Source: Clostridia bacterium (GTDB taxonomy: Bacteria; Bacillota; Clostridia; Oscillospirales; Ruminococcaceae). From it: DNA of 13,936 nucleotides. Shown piece by piece: positions 1 to 6,921 of this stretch. Position numbers and translations under genes: made by a program. The notes beneath the pieces were generated by a model that was given only the letters and a program-made list of their open reading frames with translations, made no database searches and had not been told where the DNA came from. The stretch lies in NCBI GenBank assembly GCA_026001145.1, contig BNZN01000020.1, positions 1-13,936 of the forward strand, given 5' to 3'. Position 1 is the first letter of the stretch, and every line of letters begins with the position of its first letter.

Positions 1-22
1 TTTATATTATTTCTGCAACTTG

Positions 23-48
23 CAAGATTACGATCTATCATAATCTTG
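23..48. repeat. Short AT-rich hairpin near the left edge
   Basis: Arms CAAGATTA (23-30) and TAATCTTG (41-48) are perfect inverted copies around a 10-base loop. No clear T-run follows on either strand, so it is not a convincing intrinsic terminator. It may be the tail of a transcript coming from outside the window. Confidence 0.3.
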
Positions 49-76
49 TTACTGCTCTCAGCAAGCACAAACTGAA

Positions 77-355
77 ATGGCAAAACGGAAAGCAAACGCA
101 ATAGCAATAAGGAGAAGTCCTCGGGACCAAATTGAGCAAGAACTGCCGGAATTCTGCAGATGGCGTAGCCTTTTTGCTCTTGATTCATCAGCAGAAAACA
201 GATCCCCTGCGGGACCTTTTGACCAGAAACTCGGCTACTCTATGTTTACAGGCAACAATACTACAGAATGCTATGTGGACGTGATGAACTATTACCTTGC
301 TTGGGCGCTTCACACCACAGCAACCGAATCGTTCGTAGCCGGATCGTTTTATTAG
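77..355 (+). CDS. Doubtful 92-residue ORF of unknown function
   Basis: ATG to TAG frame of 92 residues. I recognise no domain, signal peptide or membrane segment, and there is no Shine-Dalgarno sequence before the ATG. The opposite strand is also open: from an ATG at 188 it runs leftward off the window without a stop for more than 60 codons, giving a leucine-rich hydrophobic translation. Two overlapping open frames without a ribosome binding site suggest that neither may be real. The stretch 1-364 could be non-coding, an old gene remnant, or the end of a gene to the left. It contains no tRNA or recognisable structured RNA that I can identify. Confidence 0.2.
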   Translation: MAKRKANAIAIRRSPRDQIEQELPEFCRWRSLFALDSSAENRSPAGPFDQKLGYSMFTGNNTTECYVDVMNYYLAWALHTTATESFVAGSFY

Positions 356-364
356 AAGCTTTGA

Positions 365-395
365 AAAAGAACCAGACGGTCAATCTGGTTCTTTT
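365..395. terminator. Bidirectional intrinsic terminator after mnmE
   Basis: A perfect 12-bp stem (AAAAGAACCAGA at 365-376 with TCTGGTTCTTTT at 384-395) encloses a 7-base loop. It sits about 15 bases past the mnmE stop on the minus strand, where the stem ends in a run of five T. On the plus strand it is followed by GGCTTTTTG, so it could also end transcription from the left. Confidence 0.8.
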
Positions 396-409
396 GGCTT
401 TTTGTGTGA

Positions 410-1783
410 TTATTTGCCAATGCAAAACCTGTTGAAGACATCATACAAAATCGAATCAGAAGTGTTTTGGCCAGTGAGCTCATAAAGAAAACTCAAAGCC
501 TCTTCCATCTGAGTGCTGATCACATCAAGGGTTCCAGTTTTTAATGTTTTTTGAACTTCTTCAAGGCGGTCAATTGCTTGCTGCACGCAATTATATTGCC
601 GTTCATTTGCCAAAACACAGCCTGAATAAGCATTCATACCAATCTTTTTCGTTATCGCTTCTGAAAGCAGATTTCGAAAGTTTTTGTCATGCGTTGAGCC
701 TTCAACAACGCAGCTTACCTTGCTTTTTATATATTCCCGATTTAGCTTCAGAGGAAGATCCAGCTTGTTGATCACAGCTATCACATTTTTTCCGCTTGTT
801 TCTTTCAAAATCCAGTTGTCCAGCTCATCAACGGGCCTTGAAGCATCAAAAATTGCAAGGATGAGATATGCCTGATTTAGTTTATCAATTGCCCGCTTTA
901 CCCCGATATTTTCAACCACATCACAGGTTTGCCTGATTCCGGCTGTGTCCGCGATGTTTAACATTATGCCGTCGAGGTTAACAGATTCTTCAATCACATC
1001 TCTCGTGGTGCCGGGGACATCGGTAACAATGCTTTTGTCACATCTGGCTAAGAGATTCATTATTGTGGATTTGCCAACATTTGGCTTGCCAACAACAGCA
1101 ACCGAGATGCCCTCTTTAATCATTTTCCCAGATTCATAACTTTCAAGAAGTGTCCGTAGTTCGTCTAAAATTTGTTTTATTTTTGATTCCAGCTTTTCAA
1201 TGTCAACCAACTCTACCTCTTCTTCAGGATAATCTATGAATGCGGCTATATGGCTGCTTAAATCGAGAATGTCTTCGGATATCTCGGCTATTTTTTTGTG
1301 CAAGGCCCCCTGTTTGAGGTCGAATGCCGCGGTGTAAGCTTGCTTTGTCCCTGCGGAAATAAGATCCATTACAGCTTCAGCTTGTGTTAAACTCAATTTT
1401 TGATTCAAAAAGGCGCGCTTGGTGAATTCTCCAGGCTCAGCAATCCTTGCTCCAGCTGCTAGAGCACTTCTCAGCAGCTGTTTCAAAATATATAGCCCTG
1501 AGTGGACAGAAAGCTCAACAACGTCCTCACCGGTATAACTTTTTGGCGCATTAAAATTGAGCAAAACCGCCTCGTCGAGCGTTGCCAGATCTTGGTCCAC
1601 AACATGTCCCAAAAGAGCCCGATAGCCCTCGAGATTTTCTATTTTGATTGTTTTATTTTTGGGCACAAAAATCCGGTTGGCCACCCGCTTTGCATCAGAG
1701 CCAGATATCCTGATTATTCCAATTCCACCCTGAGCATAGGGCGTTGCAATTGCCGCAATTGTCTCTTCATTAGAATTTATCAT
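410..1783 (-). CDS. mnmE: tRNA uridine-5-carboxymethylaminomethyl modification GTPase MnmE (TrmE/ThdF)
   Basis: MnmE works with MnmG to add the carboxymethylaminomethyl group at C5 of wobble U34 in certain tRNAs, using a folate one-carbon donor and GTP hydrolysis in the cytoplasm. The 457 residues match the family length (E. coli about 454). The N-terminal folate-binding/dimer domain (about 1-120) carries the typical TIAAIATP...GGIGIIRISG pattern. A helical domain surrounds an inserted G domain: G1 GKPNVGKS at 232-239, G2 GTTRD at 258-262, G3 DTAG at 279-282 and G4 NKLD at 339-342. The C-terminus is the diagnostic catalytic CIGK (454-457). The ATG at 1783 puts the conserved N-terminus in the right place. 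A promoter lies immediately upstream and a terminator downstream, so it is probably transcribed alone. No mnmG is in the window. Confidence 0.97.
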   Translation of the reverse strand: MINSNEETIAAIATPYAQGGIGIIRISGSDAKRVANRIFVPKNKTIKIENLEGYRALLGHVVDQDLATLDEAVLLNFNAPKSYTGEDVVELSVHSGLYILKQLLRSALAAGARIAEPGEFTKRAFLNQKLSLTQAEAVMDLISAGTKQAYTAAFDLKQGALHKKIAEISEDILDLSSHIAAFIDYPEEEVELVDIEKLESKIKQILDELRTLLESYESGKMIKEGISVAVVGKPNVGKSTIMNLLARCDKSIVTDVPGTTRDVIEESVNLDGIMLNIADTAGIRQTCDVVENIGVKRAIDKLNQAYLILAIFDASRPVDELDNWILKETSGKNVIAVINKLDLPLKLNREYIKSKVSCVVEGSTHDKNFRNLLSEAITKKIGMNAYSGCVLANERQYNCVQQAIDRLEEVQKTLKTGTLDVISTQMEEALSFLYELTGQNTSDSILYDVFNRFCIGK

Positions 1784-1792
1784 AATGTATAA

Positions 1793-1821
1793 ACTATAGT
1801 GGATTTTGCATCGTTTGTAAA
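1793..1821 (-). promoter_or_regulatory. mnmE promoter, leaving almost no 5' leader
   Basis: On the minus strand TTTACA (1821-1816), a 17-base spacer and TATAGT (1798-1793) form a good sigma-70-type promoter. The -10 box ends only 9 bases before the mnmE ATG. The predicted transcript therefore starts within about 3 bases of the start codon, and no Shine-Dalgarno sequence can fit. A diverged copy lies at 3441-3469. Confidence 0.7.
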
Positions 1822-1852
1822 CACAGCGCGAATTATAAAATATAACAAATTC

Positions 1853-3256
1853 TTAGCAAGGTCCCAAAGAATCTTGCAAAATCTCTTCTGGTGATTTATT
1901 CGTATATCCGTCAGGATCAGACATAAACTTTAATCCAGAAACGTCAAGGCGAAATTGGCGCGAGCGAGGGAGATAGTAACCGCCATCTCTTGCATACCCC
2001 GAACGCAACTGTACCTTACCATCTTTCAGCTGCTTTTCATCAAGTGGCCGCGCTGCCGAGAATTTTGCATGCCATTCAGAAAAGTATTTAGCCATATATT
2101 TGGTAGCCAACAAGACGGCATCTGTGTCTTCTTTATCAGGCAACGTTGTTCCACAGAGATGAACTCCTGGCGGACTTGCGTGCACTAACAAAACACTTCC
2201 ATCTTTGCATGCGCCCAAACATACCCACACATGCTCTCCCTTTATGTGCATAATATCTCCCGGCTTGTAATCTTTTACATCTTTCACTTCTGTGACTTCG
2301 CCCCAATCGCGAGCCGAACAGGAAGCTACGATAGAGTTTAAAGCAAAACCGTCATTTCTATTTTCTTTCTTGCGGCATATGGTTAGTGCTCTGCCTACCT
2401 CAGCTCCGCAATCTAGACCCGACATTTTTTGCACCTCGTATTTTTCTCGATTCGGGTTTTTCGAACCTGGTCCATAAGTAGGGTCATAGTATTTGTAATC
2501 TGACCCCTGAGTTTTGAAAAATTCGTACCAGCTTGGAAGAGGTTCATGACACAGAGCTCCTGGGCCGGGCACATTACCAGTTGCACCGTACCCGCCAGCC
2601 CATACAAAAAGAGTTTTACCCACAGGTTGTAAAAGCGCGACTATGAAATTTCGTTTGGTTGGCATGCCGGGGAAAAAAGGCCAAAGCAAAGGTGCCGTTA
2701 GCACTGGTTTCGTGTCCTCGTGGCATTTCAGAGTTGCGATGACAGGATCACGCTGCATTCTAAGAATGCTATCCCATAATTGCCTTGTGCGCGATAATTG
2801 TAAACTTAGTAATACACACCCCTCCTGCGTATCTATCCGCTCCACAGCTGGCCAATTTTGTTGTTCAACTTGCCACACGTCATAACCAAAATACCGAACG
2901 AAACGAGGGCACATAACACAAGCTGCCTCTTCGGGGGCAATATGAGGATTAACAGACCCGCTTAAAAACCGGTGCATCTCCGGTTTGTCACTAAATGTTA
3001 CATCAAAAACTACTGTTCTGTTACCTGGTTTGTTTTCTTTCTTGATTTCTGAAATAATAGCATCCCTAGAGTTACTTGAAGTTTGGTTCGCAAAATCCGG
3101 ATGATTGGGATCCAGCACTACTGCCTGACCGCCGTCTTGCTGCTTAAACCAGATTGGAAGATCAGCTGCGTAAGAAACTGGTGCATTCAGCGAAGAGACA
3201 CTTGTGACCATTATTCCAGCACAAAGCAACAATGCTCTCTTTAGTTTATAGTTCAT
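1853..3256 (-). CDS. Secreted NlpC/P60-like putative cell-wall hydrolase
   Basis: 467 residues. A Sec signal peptide is clear: KLKR, a hydrophobic run, then SYAAD, with cleavage expected near 30/31. Residues about 31-210 are a domain I do not recognise. Residues about 215-375 resemble an NlpC/P60 cysteine peptidase of the kind found in clostridial cell-wall enzymes: an aromatic/glycine GGYG stretch with W243, SGLDC at 279-283 (candidate catalytic Cys283), PGDI at 332-335, HV at 342-343 (candidate His342) and VHASPPGV with His359 as the third polar residue. The usual DCSG after the cysteine is DCGA here. The likely role is cleavage of cell-wall peptide outside the membrane; the substrate is not visible. 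The ATG at 3256 is the first start after an in-frame stop. AAGGAGGG lies about 13 bases upstream, which is a long spacing. The gene has its own promoter and ends just before the mnmE promoter. Confidence 0.75.
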   Translation of the reverse strand: MNYKLKRALLLCAGIMVTSVSSLNAPVSYAADLPIWFKQQDGGQAVVLDPNHPDFANQTSSNSRDAIISEIKKENKPGNRTVVFDVTFSDKPEMHRFLSGSVNPHIAPEEAACVMCPRFVRYFGYDVWQVEQQNWPAVERIDTQEGCVLLSLQLSRTRQLWDSILRMQRDPVIATLKCHEDTKPVLTAPLLWPFFPGMPTKRNFIVALLQPVGKTLFVWAGGYGATGNVPGPGALCHEPLPSWYEFFKTQGSDYKYYDPTYGPGSKNPNREKYEVQKMSGLDCGAEVGRALTICRKKENRNDGFALNSIVASCSARDWGEVTEVKDVKDYKPGDIMHIKGEHVWVCLGACKDGSVLLVHASPPGVHLCGTTLPDKEDTDAVLLATKYMAKYFSEWHAKFSAARPLDEKQLKDGKVQLRSGYARDGGYYLPRSRQFRLDVSGLKFMSDPDGYTNKSPEEILQDSLGPC

Positions 3257-3283
3257 AAATTATTAAATACCCTCCTTCAAAAT

Positions 3284-3298
3284 TCCTAAATTTTAGGA
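3284..3298. repeat. 15-bp palindrome in the leader of the NlpC/P60-like gene
   Basis: TCCTAAATTTTAGGA has two perfect 7-base arms around a single base. It lies between the predicted transcription start (about 3320) and the ribosome binding site of the minus-strand gene starting at 3256. It could be a repressor operator, but there is only one copy and no partner regulator in the window. Confidence 0.35.
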
Positions 3299-3326
3299 GC
3301 TAAAACACCTAACTTTCATGCTCCCT

Positions 3327-3356
3327 AGTTTATCACAATATGCGTCGTCGTGTCAA
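3327..3356 (-). promoter_or_regulatory. Promoter of the NlpC/P60-like gene (shared element A)
   Basis: On the minus strand TTGACA (3356-3351), an 18-base spacer and TAAACT (3332-3327), with a TGA just before the -10. The block ATTGTGATAAACT and the TTGACA box are repeated at the same 18-base spacing upstream of fic (4274-4303). The element overlaps the end of the mnmE-like mini-ORF. Confidence 0.65.
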
Positions 3357-3431
3357 CTGCTTTTTCGCAGGAATAAGCCAACATGTAAGCGCCTGAATTG
3401 CCGCAATTGTCTCTTCATTAGAAATTATCAT
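3333..3431 (-). pseudogene. Fossil copy of the mnmE 5' end (32-codon mini-ORF)
   Basis: Read on the minus strand from the ATG at 3431, the first 12 residues match those of MnmE except for one (Ile for Asn at position 3). After Ile12 the sequence diverges and ends at TGA (3335-3333), inside the promoter of the next gene. The homology to the real mnmE locus continues upstream through the promoter, covering about 3397-3478 against 1749-1831. Most differences are single-base transitions. This is a partial duplication. The fragment could still be transcribed and translated as a 32-residue peptide, but nothing suggests a function for it. Confidence 0.8.
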
Positions 3432-3440
3432 AATACAGAG

Positions 3441-3469
3441 ATTATAGTGAGTTTTGCGTTATTTGTAAA
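3441..3469 (-). promoter_or_regulatory. Duplicated mnmE-type promoter
   Basis: On the minus strand TTTACA (3469-3464), 17 bases and a consensus TATAAT (3446-3441), ending 9 bases before the mini-ORF ATG. Box positions and spacing are the same as at mnmE, and the -10 is closer to consensus. It could fire toward the NlpC/P60-like gene. Confidence 0.65.
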
Positions 3470-3530
3470 TACAGTGTGTTGCTCCAAATCCAATCATCAA
3501 GAAAAATTCCAGATGAACTGCCCCTTTACA

Positions 3531-4187
3531 CTAAAACGCGAGCCCGTCAATGCAGTTATCATACACAAAAGTTCTTACTTCGTTCATATCGCCAGTTTCA
3601 TAAAATTTGACAAGCAGTGGCGTGAATTGGGGGATCATTTCAACGGGAACAGATATAATCCCTTGCCCATTTGCAATCATTTCTTTGTTGGCCGCAAGCA
3701 TCGCTGTGCGCTTGTTGCCGTCAAGAAAGAACTGTCCACGCACACAGTAAAGCATGATAGAAATAGCTCTTTCAAGAGGGTTTGGGGCGGTTTGCATTTC
3801 TGCTAATCCTGCTTTTATATTGTTCTCGTTTGGCATTTCAGGCGTCCAACTGGTGCCACCGATAGACACAGGCAAAGTGCGAATATATCCGGCATTGTAA
3901 ATAAGACCACCACCACCCACAAGCTGGTTTAACCTGCAGATATAAGCAAAGTCGAGCGGCGGCTCTAAAGTGTCGAGAATAAACTGCCATGCTCGTTTAA
4001 GATTATTTACAGCTATAATGTCGGAGACTTTAACACCTGGCGCAGATATTCCGTTAAATATCGTTTCTGTATCGGGATAAGTAACCCCCAAACCTTCTAG
4101 TTGAACACTTTTATAGATGTAATCAACAATGTTTCTCTTTGCTAAAAAAATGTTTTGCTCCCTTGTCATATTAAATTTTGGCTGCAT
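3531..4187 (-). CDS. Fic-domain protein with Gln in place of the catalytic His
   Basis: Fic proteins usually transfer AMP or another nucleotide-derived group to a hydroxyl on a target protein. I choose the ATG at 4187 (218 residues). The frame is open back to 4298, but those extra codons coincide with a promoter and read like non-coding sequence. Near the N-terminus S27-x3-E31-G32 fits the inhibitory (S/T)xxxE(G/N) helix of self-inhibited Fic proteins. A flap-like GYIRTLPVSIGG follows at 100-111. The core motif at 152-160 is QFFLDGNKR, where the canonical form is HPFx(D/E)GN(G/K)R, so the catalytic His is Gln. The Asp-Gly-Asn-Lys-Arg phosphate-binding part is intact. Subfamily members with Gln exist as far as I recall. 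Activity may be altered or lost. No antitoxin gene is adjacent. Confidence 0.88.
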   Translation of the reverse strand: MQPKFNMTREQNIFLAKRNIVDYIYKSVQLEGLGVTYPDTETIFNGISAPGVKVSDIIAVNNLKRAWQFILDTLEPPLDFAYICRLNQLVGGGGLIYNAGYIRTLPVSIGGTSWTPEMPNENNIKAGLAEMQTAPNPLERAISIMLYCVRGQFFLDGNKRTAMLAANKEMIANGQGIISVPVEMIPQFTPLLVKFYETGDMNEVRTFVYDNCIDGLAF

Positions 4188-4273
4188 TATATTCAGCTTC
4201 TTTCTATAACGTCTCCCAGTTGTGTTCCAAAAAACATTACGGTTCTTGCGGTGTTTGTCTTTTCGCTGACATA

Positions 4274-4303
4274 AGTTTATCACAATGCATTTCGGCATGT
4301 CAA
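4274..4303 (-). promoter_or_regulatory. fic promoter (shared element A)
   Basis: On the minus strand TTGACA (4303-4298), an 18-base spacer and TAAACT (4279-4274), preceded by TGA. The 13-base block at the -10 end is identical to that before the NlpC/P60-like gene. It places the transcript start near 4267, downstream of the upstream in-frame ATG at 4298, which supports translation from 4187. Confidence 0.65.
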
Positions 4304-4383
4304 TAAGATACCTCCAGGAAAAATAACTCTGTATTTATGTTACTTCCAGTACTTCTTGCGTCAGCCGTATGCTACAGATGATG

Positions 4384-4392
4384 TGATATAAT
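4384..4392 (+). promoter_or_regulatory. Extended -10 promoter of the S9 peptidase gene
   Basis: TGATATAAT combines a consensus -10 box (4387-4392) with an upstream TG. I see no good -35 at 16-18 bases. The predicted start near 4399 gives a leader of about 42 bases. A ribosome binding site, GAGAGGGG, ends 7 bases before the GTG start at 4441. Confidence 0.5.
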
Positions 4393-4440
4393 CAATAGGG
4401 GGACAGGTAAAATAGTGATTTTGAAGAGAGGGGTAAGTGT

Positions 4441-6900
4441 GTGAAAAACGCGCTGAAAAAGGCAACATGCCAATTTATGACGATGTTGATTATTTGTCAA
4501 ATGGGGGTTTCTGGGGCGGTAAACGTAAAGGTGAGTTTGACAGAACAAACAGAAACGGAAGCAACTACAGTTGTTCAGAAAAAGCTCAAACCGGAAACCA
4601 CCAGCGTATATAAACTTTTGGAAAAAAACAAGAAAATAAAGAAAAGTGATTTGAAAAGTGTAGTCAAGAGAATTAAATTTGTTGGGTTGGTAATGTTTTT
4701 ATTCGAATATGAAGATGCTATGGATGCAATGGATCAAGTGGAAGAAAAAGGGTTAATAAAGGGGCTGGAATCATTCGAAAAATCCAGCAAAAACGTTACG
4801 CTTGAGGATGCAATAAAACTGGGATTAAGAGTTGCCAACTTTGGTTCTGGCGATGCGGAAGTCGAAGAATATTTTGAAACGCTGCAAGACAGAGGTATTA
4901 TCCCAAAAAGCAAAGAAATGGACAGTAAGTTTAATTACGGTGTTGCTTTGAACCTCCTTGAAGCTATCAAACTTGAGAGGGCGGCGTATTTTAAGAAAGT
5001 TAATATGACCTCGATGAGTGTAGAAAGTGTGGCCACAATTTACAAGCCAAAAAAAGAAGGAGTGAGATCCCCAGACGGCAGATATGAAGCGTTTTTGTCA
5101 GAATGGGCCGGGGTTTATAATGTGTTTGTCAGAGTTCTTGCCACCGGGCAAGAACAGCGCGTTTCAAGCGCAACAGATTGTGATGTTAAGGAAATTTATT
5201 GGGGAAATGGCTACTTGTTTTTTCGCAAAGATAGTGGTTATGATGAACATGATCATATTTGGGTAGCAAGCTTTAATGGGCAAAAGGGACGTGATCTTAC
5301 ACCAATCAAAGGAAAATTTTTTCATTATTGTGGTGTTTACACATTTGACGGAACTGATTTTGTTAGTGTGGCAAATTATGACAAATCAAAAGGGGAATAT
5401 GTCTATAATGCGATAAATCTAGAAAATAATGAGTGGTCACCTATGAAAGGGGATGGTGAATACAGATCCTATACTACGCATGATATCCCCGGTGACAACG
5501 ACAACTGTCTCAAAGTTGCTTGGGAATTCAATTACGGCGAAAATGCTAAGATATATGAAAGAAACAAGAAAACAGGGGCCGAAATTTTGATCTTTGAAGT
5601 GGCTAAAAATCGGCAGTTTATTCCACAGTTTGTTAGCACAGATGGTTCTATTTTTTATGGTCTTTCGAACAACAAAACCAGGACGCTTTGCCCAGTGGCA
5701 TTAAATTTGAGAAGTGGAGAATTGAAGGTACTGTATAAGGACGATGATTACGATGTCCTTTATAGCGAACCAGATTACTTGGAAGGAGAAAAAGAAAAAC
5801 CGCTTTGTGATTTTGGAACGTCGAAGCCATTGATGGTGCAGTACTATGCGAAAAAGTTCAAGTCGGTTGGGATTGATAGCAAAGTTAAAGAAGCTTTGGA
5901 AGATGCGAAGGAGAACCTTGGTTTTGACGAAGTGCGAGTTTTGAATATCTCAGCTGACTTGAATGAATACATATTACAAAGGGTAGTACCATGTGGAGTA
6001 GGAAACAAATATACCTACAATTTGCGCACTAAAACACTAAGGTGCATTGAATCAAACGAAGTGGCAAGCATTGCTCGAGAGCTTGATGTGTACACAAGAC
6101 CGATTTCATATTTAAGCAGAGATAAACTTAAGATAGAAGGCTATCTGACATTACCACTTGGAAAAGCTCCCGAAAATTTGCCGACGATAGTTTTGGTGCA
6201 CGGAGGACCATGGCTGAGAGATTGTTGGAGCGAAAACGGTGAGGTATACTTTCTTCAAAGCAGGGGTTATGCAGTGTTGCAGATCAATTTTAGAGGTTCG
6301 ATTGGCTATGGGCGTGAGTTCTTGGAAAAAGGCGACAGGCAATGGGGAGAAAAAATGCAAAATGACATTACGGACGGAACAAAGTGGCTTATCAAAAAAG
6401 GCATTGCCGATAAAGACAGAATTGCCATTTATGGAACTTCTTTTGGCGGTTATGCTGCACTTTGTGGGTTGACCTTCACTCCCAAAACCTATGCATGTGG
6501 CGTTAGTCATTGTGGCCCTTCTGATATCATTAAGCATTTACAAAACACGCCGGAATTTTGGGTAATCGCTCAAAAACAGCACTATCATCATGTTGGCGAT
6601 CCTGTTGCAGATGCGGAAAAACTCAAAAAAGCTTCCCCTGCTCATCACCTAGACAGTATAGAAAGGCCACTTTTTTTGGCACAAGGGGCCAACGACTCAC
6701 GCGTTACGCGAGCAGAATCAGACAGAGTAGTTAATGCGTTGGACGAAAATGGTGCAAAGGTGGAGTACATGGTTCGGGAAGGTGAAGGGCATGGATTCAG
6801 GAAATTGCAGAACCGGCGAGATTTTTACGAGTGGCTCGAAGAATTTTTGGCCAAGCACCTCAAGCCTTCAAAAAAGGCAAAAGCCGCAAAGAAATCCTAG
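4441..6900 (+). CDS. Secreted S9-family serine peptidase (prolyl oligopeptidase/acylaminoacyl-peptidase type)
   Basis: 819 residues from a GTG start with a good ribosome binding site. The N-terminus (KNALKKATC, a hydrophobic run, then VSGA) looks like a signal peptide, so the enzyme probably acts outside the membrane. Residues about 40-190 are a helical, lysine/glutamate-rich region that S9 enzymes normally lack. Residues about 200-550 are the expected beta-propeller, with repeated blade-like segments such as SPDGRYEAF. The alpha/beta-hydrolase domain covers about 560-805: oxyanion-region HGGP at 587-590, nucleophile elbow GTSFGG with Ser667, GANDSRV with Asp752 and EGHGF with His784. The triad is complete. 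The C-terminus is a short lysine/alanine tail. The family cleaves short peptides; the substrate here is unknown. The gene has its own promoter and converges on the next gene with a 21-base gap and no clear terminator. Confidence 0.93.
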   Translation: MKNALKKATCQFMTMLIICQMGVSGAVNVKVSLTEQTETEATTVVQKKLKPETTSVYKLLEKNKKIKKSDLKSVVKRIKFVGLVMFLFEYEDAMDAMDQVEEKGLIKGLESFEKSSKNVTLEDAIKLGLRVANFGSGDAEVEEYFETLQDRGIIPKSKEMDSKFNYGVALNLLEAIKLERAAYFKKVNMTSMSVESVATIYKPKKEGVRSPDGRYEAFLSEWAGVYNVFVRVLATGQEQRVSSATDCDVKEIYWGNGYLFFRKDSGYDEHDHIWVASFNGQKGRDLTPIKGKFFHYCGVYTFDGTDFVSVANYDKSKGEYVYNAINLENNEWSPMKGDGEYRSYTTHDIPGDNDNCLKVAWEFNYGENAKIYERNKKTGAEILIFEVAKNRQFIPQFVSTDGSIFYGLSNNKTRTLCPVALNLRSGELKVLYKDDDYDVLYSEPDYLEGEKEKPLCDFGTSKPLMVQYYAKKFKSVGIDSKVKEALEDAKENLGFDEVRVLNISADLNEYILQRVVPCGVGNKYTYNLRTKTLRCIESNEVASIARELDVYTRPISYLSRDKLKIEGYLTLPLGKAPENLPTIVLVHGGPWLRDCWSENGEVYFLQSRGYAVLQINFRGSIGYGREFLEKGDRQWGEKMQNDITDGTKWLIKKGIADKDRIAIYGTSFGGYAALCGLTFTPKTYACGVSHCGPSDIIKHLQNTPEFWVIAQKQHYHHVGDPVADAEKLKKASPAHHLDSIERPLFLAQGANDSRVTRAESDRVVNALDENGAKVEYMVREGEGHGFRKLQNRRDFYEWLEEFLAKHLKPSKKAKAAKKS

Positions 6901-6921
6901 TTATTTGAAGGGCCTGTGTCT

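Noticed and set aside
149..159. EcoRI/PstI-like GAATTCTGCAG resembling a cloning linker
   Set aside because: Two overlapping six-base palindromes can occur by chance, and the flanks do not look like vector.
3318..3806. 162-codon plus-strand frame across the mnmE fossil and the fic 3' end
   Set aside because: It is antisense to fic. Its similarity to a frame inside mnmE comes only from the mnmE 5' duplication.
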